Part shown: one piece after another, positions 42,985 to 52,298 of the stretch
Numbering within the stretch: position 1 is the first letter of the stretch
How the letters are laid out: every line of letters begins with the position of its first letter
Program-made: the position numbers and the translations under genes
Notes under the pieces: generated by a model
What the model saw: the letters and a program-made list of their open reading frames with translations, nothing else
Databases searched by the model: none
What the model was told of the DNA's origin: nothing
From: CAVVYW01 sp963752605
GTDB taxonomy: Bacteria; Actinomycetota; Thermoleophilia; Solirubrobacterales; 70-9
NCBI GenBank assembly: GCA_963752605.1
Contig: CAVVYW010000006.1
Coordinates: forward strand, 434,001 to 498,000
Reading direction: 5' to 3'
DNA: 64,000 nt

Positions 42985-44212
42985 GCGCGGCCGGGGTCGG
43001 GCTCGGTGCAGTCGGGGTGACCGTCGCAGGCGGCGGAGGCCCGGGCTGCAACGAGCTCAAGATCGTGACCGAGTTCGAGTCGTAATTCGCCAGCGCGGCA
43101 TCGGCTCTCCCGTCGGCGTCAAAAACGCCGGTCGCGACCGCCCGTGGCGAGGAACCCACCATATGCGTGGTGTCCACGGTCGTCCCGCCCGCGCCGTTCG
43201 AAAGGATCGTCGTCGCGGAACCGCCACCCATGTTCGCGCTGATCCCGTCCTGGTCGCCGTCGCCGTCCAGGTCCCCGAATGCGACCCCGACGGGGTCGGC
43301 TCCGGTCGCAAGGACGCCGCCGTACCCGAAGCCGCTCCCACCGACGTCGCCGAACGCCGGAAGTACGTGGTCGGGGTTCTGGTTGGCGACGAGCAGATCG
43401 GGTTCCGAGTTGGCCGTCGGATTCAGGCTGCCGATTGCCAGCGCACTCGGATTCGGGTCCGTCATGCTGAACATCGCGGTGTAGGTCGTCCCGCTCCCGG
43501 TGAACGCTCCGGCGCCGTCCCCAAACAGGACCAGGACCTGATCGTCAGTCTGGCTGGCGATGATGGCGTCGAGCTCTGTGTCGGGCCCGCCGATGTCGTC
43601 GAACTTGCCGACCGCGATCGCGACCGGGTTGTCGGCAGCGGCGCAAAGGGTGGGACATGGGGCCGGGTCCGTGGCGAACCCGCCCATCCCATCGCCGAGT
43701 TGGATCGAGACCTTGCTCGTGCCGTTGTTCGCGGAGACCAGGTCAGTCTTGTTGTCGTTGTTGAAATCGCCGGCCGCGATCGCGCGGGGATCGCTGTTCA
43801 TCCCGGTTGAGACCATGCCGGTGCCGGTGAAGCCGCCGGCGCCGTTGCCGAGCCGAATATCGATTCTGTCGTTGCCGACGCTGGCGACCGCGAGGTCGGC
43901 AAACGCATCGCCGTTGAAGTTGCCGGTGACCACCGAGCTGGGAAGGTCGCCGACGGAGACGGGCGTGCCGGCGGTGAACTGCCCGAGCCCGTTGCCGAGC
44001 AGAATCGAAACGGTGTCATCGCCCTCGTTGGCGACGGCGAGGTCCGCCGCGCCGCCGTTGAAGTTGCCCACCGCGACCGAGGTCGGCTGCGTCCCCACGG
44101 TGACATCGCCCCTGAACAAGGTGAGAGCTCCCGCGTGCGCGGGCACCAGCATCAGGACGCCGGCGGCGAGGCCCGCCACGAAGCTGCCCCTTCTCCACCG
44201 CGGCTGAATCAC
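42908..44212 (-). CDS. Secreted FG-GAP/VCBS repeat protein with polybasic Cys tail
   Basis: The GTG at 44212 is preceded by GGAGG placed across the end of the upstream gene, so 434 residues are made. A signal peptide (RRGSFVAGLAAGVLMLVPAH) leads into about six repeats of the FG-GAP/VCBS type (VAVGNFNGGAADLAVANEGD; VGVAFGDLDGDGDQDGISAN), which fold as a beta-propeller and often bind calcium through the D-x-D-x-D loops. A Pro/Thr linker follows and the protein ends KKKKCKKKKRKGAAAKKCKR. The tail is shared with the two upstream genes. It is presumably an extracellular adhesion or scaffold protein. Confidence 0.85.
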   Translation of the reverse strand: MIQPRWRRGSFVAGLAAGVLMLVPAHAGALTLFRGDVTVGTQPTSVAVGNFNGGAADLAVANEGDDTVSILLGNGLGQFTAGTPVSVGDLPSSVVTGNFNGDAFADLAVASVGNDRIDIRLGNGAGGFTGTGMVSTGMNSDPRAIAAGDFNNDNKTDLVSANNGTSKVSIQLGDGMGGFATDPAPCPTLCAAADNPVAIAVGKFDDIGGPDTELDAIIASQTDDQVLVLFGDGAGAFTGSGTTYTAMFSMTDPNPSALAIGSLNPTANSEPDLLVANQNPDHVLPAFGDVGGSGFGYGGVLATGADPVGVAFGDLDGDGDQDGISANMGGGSATTILSNGAGGTTVDTTHMVGSSPRAVATGVFDADGRADAALANYDSNSVTILSSLQPGPPPPATVTPTAPSPTPAAPAKKKKCKKKKRKGAAAKKCKRRKK

Positions 44213-44214
44213 AG

Positions 44215-46656
44215 CTACCTCCGCTTCTTGCACTTCTTCTTCGCCGCGCTGGCGGCTCGCTTCTTCTTCTTCTTGCACTTCTTCTTTGGAACCGGAGGGG
44301 CGGTCGTCGGCGTGACCGGCGTGACCGGCGTGGTGGGTGTGGTCCCCGGCGGACTTGTCCCGGGCGGCTGGGTTGGCGTGCACCCGGGGAAGGAGCCCGG
44401 CTGGTTGAGCGGCGCGCCATTGCAGACGAAGAGCTCGTAGGCCCCGGAGTCGCAGTTGGTGCCGGGGGTGGCCGGCCGCGGGTAGCCGCGTTGGTCGGTC
44501 GTGGTTGCTGCGCAGAGGGCCGCCGGGACGTTGTCCACGGCGATGCTGCCGATCGGCAGCGCGTGGGTCTGGCTGTCCCCGCCGTTGTCAGTGAGCGGTC
44601 CGAGCATCAGGGTCGCCGCCGCGTTCTGGTCGTCTCCCTGGGCGACGTTCGTGAAGTTGCACTGGCTCAGGGTGTCCACGTTGCCGCCGTCGGACACGAC
44701 GCTCGCATGCGGGGTCCCGATCGAGCAATTCTCAGTCCCAGCCGTGCTCGCCATCCCACCGGCGACGATCGACCCTCGGACCGAAACCGTGCTCGTGTCG
44801 CTCATGGTGGCGAGAGCCCGCAGGTTCCCCCCGGCGCCATCGGTGCTGTTGTTGGCGATGGTCGACTGCGTGATCTGCGCGTCGATCGGGTTGTTGCCCC
44901 CGAAGCCCCCGAGGAAGATCCCTCCGCCGTTCAGAGGATTCATCGTGCCGGCAGAGGCCGTGTTGCCGGAGACCGTCGAGTTCAGCAGTGTGAACAGCGG
45001 ATCGGGAGTGGCGGTGGCCGAGAGCGCCATGATCCCGCCGCCGCCGCCGGAGAAGTCGTTGATGGTGAGCGAGTTGAACGCGAATTCCGAGGTCGAGATC
45101 GTCAGCGGCGAGTCACTCTGGCTGAACAGCGCTCCGCCCCGGGTTCCACCACTGTTCTGGAGAAATCGCGTACCGGTGATCGTGTCCGCGGTCCCCGGCG
45201 CCGCCGCTCGGGAGCGGTGGATCGCGCCACCCGTCCCGCGTCCCTGGTTCAAGGCGAAGCTGCTGTTGGTGACGCTGAGGAGGCCATCGGGCGTACCCGT
45301 TGACATGTAGACCGCTCCCCCTTGGCCGTTTCCCAGGGCGCTCCCTGTCCCCGCGCGGTTCGACTGGAAGAGGCTGTTTGTGATCGTCAGGCCCCCCAGC
45401 GTCCCGATCGCGCCGCCACTGCCACTCACGTTCGCCGCAGGGATGTCGCTCACGCCGGCGCGGTTCATGAGGAAGGTCGAGTCGGCGATCGTGATCGGCC
45501 CCGTCGAGTCGACGGCCCCGCCATCTCCCTGTCCCGTGCCGTCCGTGAGCCCGTCGTGACCGCCCGCGCGGTTGTTGTTCATCTGAACGCCGTTGAGGCT
45601 GATCGCCCCCGCGCCGAAGGTCTCGCGAATGGCGCCGCCCAGGCCCTGGGCGTTGCCCGAGCCGCCCCCCGCGCTGTTGGCGGACACCGAGCCGCCGGTG
45701 ATCGAGAGGGTTGGGCCCGTGCCTGCCCCCGAGCCGGTGAGGGAGATCCCGCCTCCCGAATCGGTGAAGCTGTCGGGAGCACCGCCGGCGCGATTGCCGT
45801 CGATCGTCGAGCTGGTGATGGTGACGGACCCGAAGGGCGGCAAAGCGGATTGATTGCCCACCCTGATTCCGCCGCCGCTGGCGCCGGTGCCCCCCATGGG
45901 ACCGTCGCTGAACGCGTGGTTCCCGCTGATCATGCTGTTGGTGATCGTCACCACGGGCCCGCTGGCACCCACGGAGATTCCGCCGCCCTCGCCGCGGTCG
46001 TCCGCGTCGCCCGCCGCGTTGTTCACGATCTCCGAGCCGACCAGCTGCAAGATCGGCGTGGTGCCGCTGACGTAGATCGCGCCGCCGGCCGCGGGGCCGC
46101 CGTCCACGGCGGTCGAGACAGCCTCGCTGCTCTCCACCCGGGAGTCGTCGAGTCGCAACGTGTTGTCGCCGAACGAGCTGAACTGGATGGCGCCGCCCGT
46201 GCCACCGTTAGCCGGTGCATCCCGCCCATCGGCGAGAGTGATGTTCTCCAGGGTGAGATCGATGGCGAGGATGTCCAGGTGCCGACCCGTATCGTTGGCG
46301 TCGATCACGCTGCGGGCGCCGCCGGCCTTGGTGCCTCTGATGGTCAGCTTGCCATTGGTGCTGGCGGCGAGCGGGCTTCCGACCGCCACGTCGAACGGGA
46401 GCTCGACGATGTCGTCGGTCATCGAAGCGTTCCCGGCGGCCGTCTGCACCGCCGCGCGCAGCGTGCAGGTGTCCACCCCGGTCGCGTCGCAGATGTTGTC
46501 CGTTCCGCCGTCGGCGTCGACGACGTCGTCCGGGTCGTTAACCACGTAGGTCGCGGCATGGGCGACGCCGGGGAACACCACGATGACGAGCAGCGCGGCC
46601 AATACACAGGCGATCCTTCTCCCCAGCACCTTGGGACCAGCGTAGATCAAGTCCAC
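44215..46656 (-). CDS. Secreted CSLREA / choice-of-anchor Q beta-helix protein with polybasic Cys tail
   Basis: The 813-residue protein (GTG start) has a signal peptide (ACVLAALLVIVVFPGVAHA) and then CDATGVDTCTLRAAV, a CSLREA-type domain. The body is a parallel beta-helix made of short repeats such as ITNSMISGNHAFSD and LTITNSLFQSNRAGT. The last part, LGPLTDNGGDSQTHALPIGS with TDQRGYPRPATPGTNCDSGA, is the choice-of-anchor Q domain. A Pro/Thr linker follows and the end is KKKCKKKKKRAASAAKKKCK. Family members are surface-exposed polymorphic proteins, perhaps adhesins or glycan-binding proteins. It is upstream of the FG-GAP gene, which reuses its 3' end as ribosome site. Confidence 0.85.
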   Translation of the reverse strand: MDLIYAGPKVLGRRIACVLAALLVIVVFPGVAHAATYVVNDPDDVVDADGGTDNICDATGVDTCTLRAAVQTAAGNASMTDDIVELPFDVAVGSPLAASTNGKLTIRGTKAGGARSVIDANDTGRHLDILAIDLTLENITLADGRDAPANGGTGGAIQFSSFGDNTLRLDDSRVESSEAVSTAVDGGPAAGGAIYVSGTTPILQLVGSEIVNNAAGDADDRGEGGGISVGASGPVVTITNSMISGNHAFSDGPMGGTGASGGGIRVGNQSALPPFGSVTITSSTIDGNRAGGAPDSFTDSGGGISLTGSGAGTGPTLSITGGSVSANSAGGGSGNAQGLGGAIRETFGAGAISLNGVQMNNNRAGGHDGLTDGTGQGDGGAVDSTGPITIADSTFLMNRAGVSDIPAANVSGSGGAIGTLGGLTITNSLFQSNRAGTGSALGNGQGGAVYMSTGTPDGLLSVTNSSFALNQGRGTGGAIHRSRAAAPGTADTITGTRFLQNSGGTRGGALFSQSDSPLTISTSEFAFNSLTINDFSGGGGGIMALSATATPDPLFTLLNSTVSGNTASAGTMNPLNGGGIFLGGFGGNNPIDAQITQSTIANNSTDGAGGNLRALATMSDTSTVSVRGSIVAGGMASTAGTENCSIGTPHASVVSDGGNVDTLSQCNFTNVAQGDDQNAAATLMLGPLTDNGGDSQTHALPIGSIAVDNVPAALCAATTTDQRGYPRPATPGTNCDSGAYELFVCNGAPLNQPGSFPGCTPTQPPGTSPPGTTPTTPVTPVTPTTAPPVPKKKCKKKKKRAASAAKKKCKKRR

Positions 46657-46696
46657 GGCCCTAGCAACCGGCGGTCCGGCAAGCCCGTCTGAACGG

Positions 46697-49189
46697 CTAC
46701 TTCTTTCGCTTGCACTTCTTCGCCGCGGCCGCGCCCTTCCGCTTCTTCTTCTTGCATTTCTTCTTCTTCTTGGGCGCGGGTGTGGTCGGCGTTGTCACGG
46801 GCGGTGAGATGACAGGCGGATTCACCACCGGAAGCGCGACGAAGAGCTCGAAGGCGCCCGAGTCGCAGCCCGTGCCCTGCGGACGGGAGCGGCCGTTCTC
46901 GTCCGTCGCGGGGGGCGGACAGCCGGCGGTTACCCGGTTGAAGGCGGGGCTGGCCGTGGTGATCGCGCGGGTCATCAGTGGCTCCTGGGCCGCCAGCGTC
47001 GTCCCGGCCAGCGGACCGCCGTTGTTCGCGAGACCCGCGAGCAGCGGATCCGCCACAGCGTCGCTCGCCTGATCGAGGCCGCACTGGCTGGTCGGGCTCA
47101 CCGACGGTGGGCCCTCGACGTTGAATCCCATGGAGTCGATGTCGCCGGCGACCCCTGAGCAGTTCTCCTCGCCGGGGTCGCCCGTTCCCCCGGAGATGAT
47201 CGAAGCGAGCAGATCGACGCTGCCGGCGCCGTCGGCGGTCCGCAGGTTCCCGCCCCCGGGGAGGCCGGGGAAATCCGCGATGTTCGAGGCGATCGTCGAG
47301 TGCCTGATCAGCACGTTCGTCGCATCCGTGGAAGGAGCCTCTCCGACGTTGACGCCACCGCCGCTACCCCCGGCAAACGTCATGGTGTCCTGGGCCGTGT
47401 TGCCGTGGATGGTCACGTTCTCCACGGTGTAGGCGCCCCCGCCGGTCCCCGTGTCCCCACCATTCAGCGAGAGTCCGCCACCAGCCCCGGAGGCGTTGTT
47501 GCTCGTCGCCACGTTGCCGCTGACGGTGCTCCGGCGAATCGCAAACGTTCCGTGCGTCTGTGCATGGACGCCTCCGCCCCGGGTGAGGCTCGCTCCGCCC
47601 ACGGTGTTGTCCCTGATGATGGACAGGGCGATCTCGTCGTTCGGAGCGGCGAGGAGCGCCCCTTGAGCGCGGTTGATCCCGCCGCCGCGGCCGATCCCGC
47701 CGCCGTAGTTGCGTCCCGCCGAGTTGTTGCGGATGACGCTGCCGGTGACGCTGAGGTTGCCGCTGCTGGTCATGTCGATCCCGCCGCCGGTGCCAAGGCT
47801 CTCGCCGGCCCGGTTGTCGTTCACCGTGCTGTTGATCAGAGTCAGGTCGCCTGTGGCGTTCCCCGTCTTGATGCCACCCCCGAACCCGTTCGGGTTGATG
47901 GCGTTGTCGATTGCGTCGTGGACGCCGGCGTCGTTGCTGCTGATCCTGTTGTTCTGGACGACCGTGGCGACATCCGTGAAGATCCCACCGCCTAGGCCCT
48001 GTCCGGTCCCGCCGTTGCCCCCCGCGGAATTATCGGAAAAGTTGACGCCCGACAGGTTGAGTGCCTCGTCGATGCCGGAGACGTACACGCCGCCCCCAGA
48101 GCCTGGGCCGTTGCCGGCCCCGCCACCGGCCTGGTTGTTGTCGATGCTTCCACTGTCGTTGATTCCGCCGGTGATGGTGATCTGGGCCGAGCCCGAGTTG
48201 GAGGCGAACCCACCGCCGAATCCGGGGGTGGGATTGGCGTTGGTCGTACCCGCGATGTTGCCCGTGATCGTGGTGTTGGTGAGGCTCACCACCGAGTCGC
48301 CCGTCGCGTCCACCATGATGCCGCCCCCAATTCCGCCCGTGGCGTCGCCCCGACCGACTTCGTTGTTCTGGACGACGCTGTCGCCGGTCATCGCGTTGCC
48401 GGTCATCGTCAGGTCGGTGCCCGCCCCACCGATGTAGATCCCCCCGCCGCGCTGGCTGCTGCCGGCGGTGGGCTCCACCCTGTTCTCCTCGATCACGCTG
48501 GCGTTCTGAATCGTCACCTGGCCGCCGCCGTCCGCAGCGATTCCGCCGCCGCGGTCCGCGGTGCCGGTGGTGTCGACGAATCCGCCGGTCACCCTGACCT
48601 TGTCGAGCAGGAGCGTCTCCTCGATGCCGCCGGGCGCGCCGCCCCGGAAGTAGATGCTGCCGCCGACATCCCCGCCGGCCCCGTCGTCCAGACGGCCGTC
48701 CTGCAGGTTCAGCGATTGCAGTGTGAGCGAGTCGTCACCCGGAACGTGAAGCACCCGGTCGGTGTCGACCACGTTCTCCTGGATCGTCGGGGGGCTGGCG
48801 CCGGTGCTCGTGATCGTCATGTCGACGGTCACGTCGAGATCACCGGTCGCGCCGCTGTTCTCGCCATCACCGTCCAGGGTCAAGGTGTAGTTTGCCCCCT
48901 GCGCAAGGGTCACCGTGTCGCTCGTTCCGAACGGATCGGCCGAGGAGTTTGTGCAGTCCGTCAGGTCGGTGGGAGCGTTGAAGCCGCCCTGATTGAGTGC
49001 CATCACGGCCTCCCTGATGCTGCACACCACGCCGACGTCCGTGCTGGAGTCGTTCGAGTCGACCGCGCTGTCGGCGGCGGCGATCGTCGCCGCGCCCGCT
49101 GGTGCCGCGGGCAACGCGATCAGCGCAAGCGCGACCAGCGCGGTCAAGAAACCGGTGCGGGAGATTCGTTTCTCCCCTCCCCAGGGCAT
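46697..49189 (-). CDS. Secreted CSLREA / choice-of-anchor Q beta-helix protein with polybasic Cys tail
   Basis: Starting at the ATG at 49189 (MPWGGEKRISRTGFLTALVA) the protein has 830 residues and a signal peptide ending near PAGAA. The CSLREA-like motif is VGVVCSIREAVMAL. The beta-helix body has Gly-rich repeats such as LTLINSTVNDNRAGE and NVTIHGNTAQDTM. The choice-of-anchor Q end is ADPLLAGLANNGGPLAGTTL with GRSRPQGTGCDSGAFE. After a PP-rich linker the tail reads KKKKKCKKKKRKGAAAAKKC. It is the first gene of the three-gene cassette and is close to its neighbour in design but not a recent duplicate. Confidence 0.86.
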   Translation of the reverse strand: MPWGGEKRISRTGFLTALVALALIALPAAPAGAATIAAADSAVDSNDSSTDVGVVCSIREAVMALNQGGFNAPTDLTDCTNSSADPFGTSDTVTLAQGANYTLTLDGDGENSGATGDLDVTVDMTITSTGASPPTIQENVVDTDRVLHVPGDDSLTLQSLNLQDGRLDDGAGGDVGGSIYFRGGAPGGIEETLLLDKVRVTGGFVDTTGTADRGGGIAADGGGQVTIQNASVIEENRVEPTAGSSQRGGGIYIGGAGTDLTMTGNAMTGDSVVQNNEVGRGDATGGIGGGIMVDATGDSVVSLTNTTITGNIAGTTNANPTPGFGGGFASNSGSAQITITGGINDSGSIDNNQAGGGAGNGPGSGGGVYVSGIDEALNLSGVNFSDNSAGGNGGTGQGLGGGIFTDVATVVQNNRISSNDAGVHDAIDNAINPNGFGGGIKTGNATGDLTLINSTVNDNRAGESLGTGGGIDMTSSGNLSVTGSVIRNNSAGRNYGGGIGRGGGINRAQGALLAAPNDEIALSIIRDNTVGGASLTRGGGVHAQTHGTFAIRRSTVSGNVATSNNASGAGGGLSLNGGDTGTGGGAYTVENVTIHGNTAQDTMTFAGGSGGGVNVGEAPSTDATNVLIRHSTIASNIADFPGLPGGGNLRTADGAGSVDLLASIISGGTGDPGEENCSGVAGDIDSMGFNVEGPPSVSPTSQCGLDQASDAVADPLLAGLANNGGPLAGTTLAAQEPLMTRAITTASPAFNRVTAGCPPPATDENGRSRPQGTGCDSGAFELFVALPVVNPPVISPPVTTPTTPAPKKKKKCKKKKRKGAAAAKKCKRKK

Positions 49190-49240
49190 CCCGGCGAGCC
49201 TACCCCTGTCCGCCCCGGCTTGCAATCCCAGTTTTCGGGG

Positions 49241-50683
49241 CTAACCCTGAAGGGTGACCAGGCGCTCCTCGGTCAGCTCGCGCACCGCATATGCCGGGCC
49301 CTCCCTGGTGTTGCCCGAGTCCTTGACGCCGCCGTACGGCATCTGGTCGGTGCGGAAGGTGGGGACCTCGTTGACCAGGACGCCGCCGAACTCGAGCGTC
49401 CTGCCCGCCTCCAGCGCATTGCCGACGTCCCTGGTGAAGACACCGGCGTGGAGGCCGTAGTGGGCGTCGTTCGCCTGGGTGAGGCCCTCCTCGAAGGTGT
49501 CGTAGGTGGTGACCACGGCGACCGGCCCGAAGATCTCCTCGCGCCAGACCTTGTCGCCGCTCTTTGGGCCGCGCAGGACGGTGGGCGCTAGGCAGCGGCC
49601 CTCGTCCACCAGCTCGCCGCCGGTCAGCAGCTCGGCGCCGCCCGAAACCGACTCGTCCACCCACTCCTTGACGCGATCGCGGTCACCCTCGGAGATCAGC
49701 GGGCCGACGTCGGTGTTCTCGTCCATCGGATCGCCCACGACGAGCGACTCGACGTTCGAGACCAGCCGCTTGGCGAAGTCGTCCGCGATCGACTCCTGGA
49801 CGATGATCCGCTGGATCGAGATGCAGCTCTGGCCCGCGTGCGAGTAGGCGTGGATCTTGGCCTTGTCGGCAGCTTCCTCCCAGTCGCCGTCGTCGTGGAT
49901 CAGCAGCGGGGCGGTCGAGCCGAGTTCGAGGTTCACCTTCTTATGCGGGATCTCGCTGCGGATGCCCCAGCCCACCTTCGACGAACCGGTGAAGGTGATC
50001 GCCCGGGTGAGGTCGTGCTTCACGATCGCGTCCCCGACGTCGGACCCCGAGCCGCAGACCACGTGCAGCCAGCCGTCCGGCAGGCCGGCCTCGACCAGGA
50101 TCTCCGCGAGCCTGATCGCCGAGATCGGCGTCTGGCCGGCTGGCTTGAGGACGACCGCGTTGCCGGCGGCGATCGCGGGCCCGAGCTTGTGGGCGACCAG
50201 ATTGAGGGGGAAGTTGAATGGGCTGATCGCGCCGACGACTCCGTAGGGAACCCGCAGCGCGAAGCCGAACTTGCCCTCGCCGGCGGGCCCGGCCTCCATC
50301 GGCACCATCTCGCCGGTGAGCTTGCGGGCCTCGACCGCTGAGAACGTGAGTGTGCCGACGCAGCGCTGCGCCTCCACCCGCGCTGTCTTCCGCGGCTTGC
50401 CAGCCTCGGCAGCGATGGTGGCTGTCAGCTGGTCCTCGCGCTCGGCGACGAGCTTCGCCGCCCGGTCGAGCACGGCGGCGCGCTCATGCTGGGGGAAGTC
50501 GCCGGCGGCAAAGGCCTCGTGGGCCGCCTTCGCGGCGCGGTCCACCAGGCCCGCGTCCCCCTTCGGCACGCGGCCGACCGGGGTCCCGTCGTAGGGGCTC
50601 TTCACCTCGGACCACTCGCCGGTCTCCATCCACTCGCCAGCCACGAGGAGCTTGTGGTCGGTCGCCTCGATCGTGGTCGCCAT
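49241..50683 (-). CDS. NAD(P)-dependent aldehyde dehydrogenase
   Basis: The 480-residue enzyme has the full ALDH fold: PYGVVGAISPFNFPLNLVAH, then the cofactor loop FTGSSKVGWGIR, the catalytic general base in NLELGSTAPLLI, and the nucleophile in HAGQSCISIQRIIVQ. The C-terminal motif is EIFGPVAVVTTYDTFEEGL. It oxidises aldehydes to acids; the substrate (for example succinate semialdehyde or a glyceraldehyde) cannot be set. It lies upstream of the CSLREA cassette and is divergent from a SpoIID-like gene. Confidence 0.92.
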   Translation of the reverse strand: MATTIEATDHKLLVAGEWMETGEWSEVKSPYDGTPVGRVPKGDAGLVDRAAKAAHEAFAAGDFPQHERAAVLDRAAKLVAEREDQLTATIAAEAGKPRKTARVEAQRCVGTLTFSAVEARKLTGEMVPMEAGPAGEGKFGFALRVPYGVVGAISPFNFPLNLVAHKLGPAIAAGNAVVLKPAGQTPISAIRLAEILVEAGLPDGWLHVVCGSGSDVGDAIVKHDLTRAITFTGSSKVGWGIRSEIPHKKVNLELGSTAPLLIHDDGDWEEAADKAKIHAYSHAGQSCISIQRIIVQESIADDFAKRLVSNVESLVVGDPMDENTDVGPLISEGDRDRVKEWVDESVSGGAELLTGGELVDEGRCLAPTVLRGPKSGDKVWREEIFGPVAVVTTYDTFEEGLTQANDAHYGLHAGVFTRDVGNALEAGRTLEFGGVLVNEVPTFRTDQMPYGGVKDSGNTREGPAYAVRELTEERLVTLQG

Positions 50684-50770
50684 CTACTCTGAGCCTAGAG
50701 GACCGGGCCAGCGCCCCTCGAAACGCAGGGAAGCGCAACTTCGGGGCGGCTTGTCCGTTCCGTCCAACTC

Positions 50771-51943
50771 ATGCGCATCCCCGGAAAAAACACCCGCACG
50801 CACATCCTCGCCGCCGCCCTGGGCGCGCTCGGGCTGCTCCTCTGCGCCCCGGCCGCCGGCGCTGCGACCAAGTGGGTGGTGAAGGGCGCCGGCTTCGGTC
50901 ACGGCGTCGGCATGAGCCAGTACGGCGCAGCCGGCTACGCCAAGAGCGGCTTCGACTACCAGACCATCCTCACCCACTACTACACGGGCACCGCCGTAGG
51001 GACCACGACGACACAGACGGTCAGGGTGCTGCTGCTGCAGGCGCCGAGCGTGCGCTTCAGCGGCGCGAACTCGGCCTGCGGCGTGGGCCTGACCGAGAGC
51101 AAGGCCTACACCGCCAAGCGGAAGGGCTCGCAGGTCCTGCTCACCGCCAAGGCCGGCGGCCGGGTCGCCAACTGCGGGTCGGTGCTCAACGCGGATGGCG
51201 GATTCACGATCGAGGTCGAGGGCAAGGGCAGCTACCGCGGCGGCCTCGAGATCCGGGCCGCGAAGGGGGGCGGTCGCCTCAGCGTGGTCAACGCCGTGGA
51301 CCTCGAGGATTACGTCCGCGGAGTGGTCCCGCGGGAGTCGATCCCGTCCTGGCCGCTGGAGGCCCTGAAGGCGCAGGCGGTCGCCGCCCGCTCCTACGCG
51401 CTCGCCTCGAAGGTGAACGGCGCCGGCTTCGACCAGTACGCGGACACGCGCAGCCAGGTCTATGGCGGCGCGCGCGCCGAGACCACCCGCACCAACCAGG
51501 CCGTCGCCGACACAGCGCTCCAGGTCGTCACCTTCCAGGGGAAGATCGCCCAGACCTTCTACTTCTCGACCTCCGGCGGCTTCACCGAGCACAACGAGAA
51601 CTCCTTCATCGGCGGGACGCCCGAGCCGTATCTCCGGGGCGTGTCCGATCCCTACGAGGCGTCAGCCGGCTCCCCGTACCACGCATGGACCCGCACCTTC
51701 ACCACCTCGGCGCTGCAGTCGAAGCTGGGCCGGATGCTGAAGGGGAAGCTCCGCAACATCGTCGCGGTCCAGCGCGGTGCCTCCCCGAGGATCGTGAAGG
51801 CGAGGGTGGTCGGCAGCGGGGGCACGACGATGGTCAGCGGACCCGACCTCCGAACCGCGCTCGGGCTCCCGGACACCTGGGCCTACTTCACTCGCTCGCG
51901 CAGCGCCTATCGCGGCTCTGTCACGGCGCGGGTTCGGCGCTAG
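50771..51943 (+). CDS. Secreted SpoIID/LytB-domain protein
   Basis: The 390-residue protein starts MRIPGKNTRTHIL with a signal peptide ending near AGAA. After KGAGFGHGVGMSQYGAAGYA (residues about 42-61) comes a SpoIID catalytic-type domain: VNAVDLEDYVRGVVPRESIP, then LEALKAQAVAARSYALAS and FYFSTSGGFTEHNE. SpoIID cleaves peptidoglycan glycan strands lacking stem peptides; many non-sporulating actinobacteria have homologues used in wall remodelling. No sporulation gene is nearby. It ends four bases into the convergent VOC gene. Confidence 0.88.
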   Translation: MRIPGKNTRTHILAAALGALGLLLCAPAAGAATKWVVKGAGFGHGVGMSQYGAAGYAKSGFDYQTILTHYYTGTAVGTTTTQTVRVLLLQAPSVRFSGANSACGVGLTESKAYTAKRKGSQVLLTAKAGGRVANCGSVLNADGGFTIEVEGKGSYRGGLEIRAAKGGGRLSVVNAVDLEDYVRGVVPRESIPSWPLEALKAQAVAARSYALASKVNGAGFDQYADTRSQVYGGARAETTRTNQAVADTALQVVTFQGKIAQTFYFSTSGGFTEHNENSFIGGTPEPYLRGVSDPYEASAGSPYHAWTRTFTTSALQSKLGRMLKGKLRNIVAVQRGASPRIVKARVVGSGGTTMVSGPDLRTALGLPDTWAYFTRSRSAYRGSVTARVRR

Positions 51944-52293
51944 CCGGAGTCGTCAGGCGGCTCGGCGAACGCGATCGCGTTCCCATCCGGATCGGGGACG
52001 TTCACGTGACGGACGCCGTTCGAGTAAGTCTCGATCGGTTCGTGCTCGATGCCCTGGGCAGCGAGGCGCTCGAGGAGCGCTTCGAGGCCGGCGACGGCGA
52101 GGGTGATCCGGCCGGTGCCCGCCCGCGCCGGGTTCGGCTCGATGAACAGCGTGGCGTGCTCGTCGATCTCCCATAGGACCTCGTCCCCGACGCGAGTGTC
52201 CGGGGGTCGCCCGAAGAACCGCGTGTACCAATCGATGCTGGCGTCGAGATCGGAGACGGGGACCCCGGCGAAGAGGTCGGTGATCGCGCTCAT
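51940..52293 (-). CDS. VOC family (glyoxalase-like) protein
   Basis: The 117-residue protein shows the paired modules: LFAGVPVSDLDASIDWYTRF at the N-terminus and VRHVNVPDPDGNAIAFAEPP at the end. Its EVLWEIDEHATLFIEPNPAR strand fits the first-module metal ligand. Substrate unknown. It is four bases overlapped with the convergent SpoIID gene and lies six bases after the lipocalin-like gene in the same direction. Confidence 0.84.
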   Translation of the reverse strand: MSAITDLFAGVPVSDLDASIDWYTRFFGRPPDTRVGDEVLWEIDEHATLFIEPNPARAGTGRITLAVAGLEALLERLAAQGIEHEPIETYSNGVRHVNVPDPDGNAIAFAEPPDDSG

Positions 52294-52298
52294 CGCGC

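Noticed and set aside
45322..46692. 456-residue plus-strand ORF
   Set aside because: Shadow of the beta-helix gene on the other strand; its repeats reflect the repeats of that gene.
44300..49000. Possible CRISPR or DNA tandem array
   Set aside because: The repetitiveness comes from codons of Gly/Asn-rich beta-helix repeats; there are no regular direct repeats with unique spacers.
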